From Tunturiibacter gelidiferens (GTDB taxonomy: Bacteria; Acidobacteriota; Terriglobia; Terriglobales; Acidobacteriaceae), in NCBI RefSeq assembly GCF_013410115.1, contig NZ_JACCCV010000002.1:1488001-1552000 (forward strand): a DNA stretch of 64,000 nt, written 5' to 3'. Position 1 is the stretch's first letter. Each line of letters begins with the position of its first letter. Shown here piece by piece: positions 63,249 through 64,000 of the stretch. Under the pieces are notes generated by a model. That model saw only the letters and a list, made by a program, of their open reading frames with translations. It was not told the DNA's origin and did not search any database. Both the position numbers and the translations under genes were made by a program.

Positions 63249-63998
63249 CTAGAAGGAAAGCTTGAGGCCGAGTTGCACGGCGCGACTGCCCCCTGAGCCA
63301 ATGACAGGGTTTGAGGCAGCTACGTCCGGGGTCGCGCAGCCGCAGCCGAACTGGCCTGGGACGGAGGGATCGTTGTGACCCCAACCGTTCTGGCCGCCGA
63401 AGGGATTGGCGAAGTTGGGATGGTTGGTGAAGTTGAACAACTCCGCGCGGAACTGCGCTGCGTAGCGGTCGTGGAAGTGCCAGTTCTTATCGACGGAGAA
63501 GTCCCAGTTTTTGTAGCCGGTGTCGCGGAATGTATTGCGTCCCATCGTGCCGAAGGTTCCAAGCGCAGCTGGAGTCATGACGGAGTTTCCCGATCTGTAG
63601 CAACCGCCGATACCCAGAGTGGTGATCGAACGGGCGTGGGCCATGCAGACTGGATCGTTGACAGCATCGGCGCCCGCAAGGTAAGGGGTACCGACCGCGC
63701 CCCCTGACTTGAAGTCGCGGGGGTTGCCGAAGAAGTCCCAGCGGTCGACTCCTTCTCCGGTTTGACTGAAGTCGTTGCCGGTATCGATGGGACCCCAGGG
63801 CTGAGCTCCATAGAGGCTGATGATGGAGTTCACCTGCCAGCCTTCGAGGGCTTGAAGGAACGATTTTCGGCCGGGGATGGCGTAGGTGGTGGTGAGGGTG
63901 AAGCGGTGGCGGATGTCAAAGTCGCTGCTGGCGTACTCGCGCTGAGGATGGGTGCTGTCCTGCGGGATGCCTGAACCGGCGCCGAAGTCCCAGTTTGC
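63249..63998 (-). CDS. Oar-like TonB-dependent outer membrane protein, C-terminal part (cut by the window edge)
   Basis: The frame is open from the right edge; about 249 residues are visible and the N-terminus lies outside. The visible part carries the family's barrel signatures: NWDFGAGSGIP, EYASSDFDIRHRFTLTTTYAIPG, WQVNSIISLYG, GTMGRNTFRDTGYKNWDFSVDKNW, QFRAELFNFTNHPNFANPFG. It ends GSRAVQLGLKLSF with the terminal Phe of outer membrane barrels. The GTG at 63833 is internal. The hydrolase gene follows after 73 bp on the same strand and may be cotranscribed. Confidence 0.92.
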   Translation of the reverse strand, partial: ANWDFGAGSGIPQDSTHPQREYASSDFDIRHRFTLTTTYAIPGRKSFLQALEGWQVNSIISLYGAQPWGPIDTGNDFSQTGEGVDRWDFFGNPRDFKSGGAVGTPYLAGADAVNDPVCMAHARSITTLGIGGCYRSGNSVMTPAALGTFGTMGRNTFRDTGYKNWDFSVDKNWHFHDRYAAQFRAELFNFTNHPNFANPFGGQNGWGHNDPSVPGQFGCGCATPDVAASNPVIGSGGSRAVQLGLKLSF

Positions 63999-64000
63999 GC

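Noticed and set aside
1..64000. tRNA, rRNA, transposase or prophage genes
   Set aside because: No sequence with the needed motifs or translated signatures was seen on either strand.

Overview
The window looks like chromosome of a soil acidobacterium of the Terriglobia type (Granulicella/Edaphobacter/Terriglobus-like). This rests on gene content: four very large TonB-dependent/Oar-like outer membrane proteins with an N-terminal carboxypeptidase-regulatory-like domain, a PadR regulator next to an 'orphan' ADOP-type ABC permease, a CadC-like regulator with TPRs, many Tat-exported enzymes, and moderately high GC. No rRNA, tRNA, CRISPR array, transposase or phage gene was seen.

Layout. 1-3.2 kb: the 3' end of a sugar porter, a sugar isomerase/epimerase, an unusual 180-nt nested palindrome, and a nucleoside-permease-like MFS transporter. 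3.3-7.2 kb: a minus-strand run of multicopper oxidase then a PQQ dehydrogenase with two haem-c domains. 7.5-9.5 kb: an exported M20 peptidase and an Lrp/AsnC regulator divergent from the hut operon. 9.7-16.6 kb: hutH-hutU-hutI-hutF plus an ArgE-like M20 deacylase, all joined by identical ATGA overlaps; no hutG is visible, so the M20 enzyme is the natural candidate for the last step. 16.7-21.8 kb: GH125 and GH92 alpha-mannosidases and a GH18 enzyme, a likely high-mannose glycan degradation locus. 22-28.7 kb: tetR, RND permease, adaptor and outer membrane factor. 29-33 kb: a Tat-exported isomerase-like protein, a MocR regulator, a small Cys/His protein, and a palindrome-rich intergenic region. 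33-48.9 kb: PadR plus ADOP permease, two Oar-like proteins, several small secreted proteins, a CadC-like regulator and an SHS-type MFS carrier. 49-58.3 kb: an OmpR-type two-component system, a YncE-like propeller and a second RND pump. 58.6-64 kb: a TonB-dependent receptor, an alpha/beta hydrolase and the 3' end of another Oar-like receptor.

The most interesting regulatory signal is a direct-repeat box, YTTAA(G/T)-N5-(C/A/G)TTAA(G/T), which resembles the PmrA/QseB box of proteobacteria. Five strong intergenic copies occur: before the response regulator (49037), before the YncE-efflux operon (51275), before two secreted-protein genes (38838 and 40381), and upstream of the TonB receptor that starts at 61436. 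In three of these the box ends 21-22 nt before a start codon that has no good Shine-Dalgarno sequence, which would fit leaderless transcripts. I infer a local regulon run by the OmpR-type regulator at 49037.
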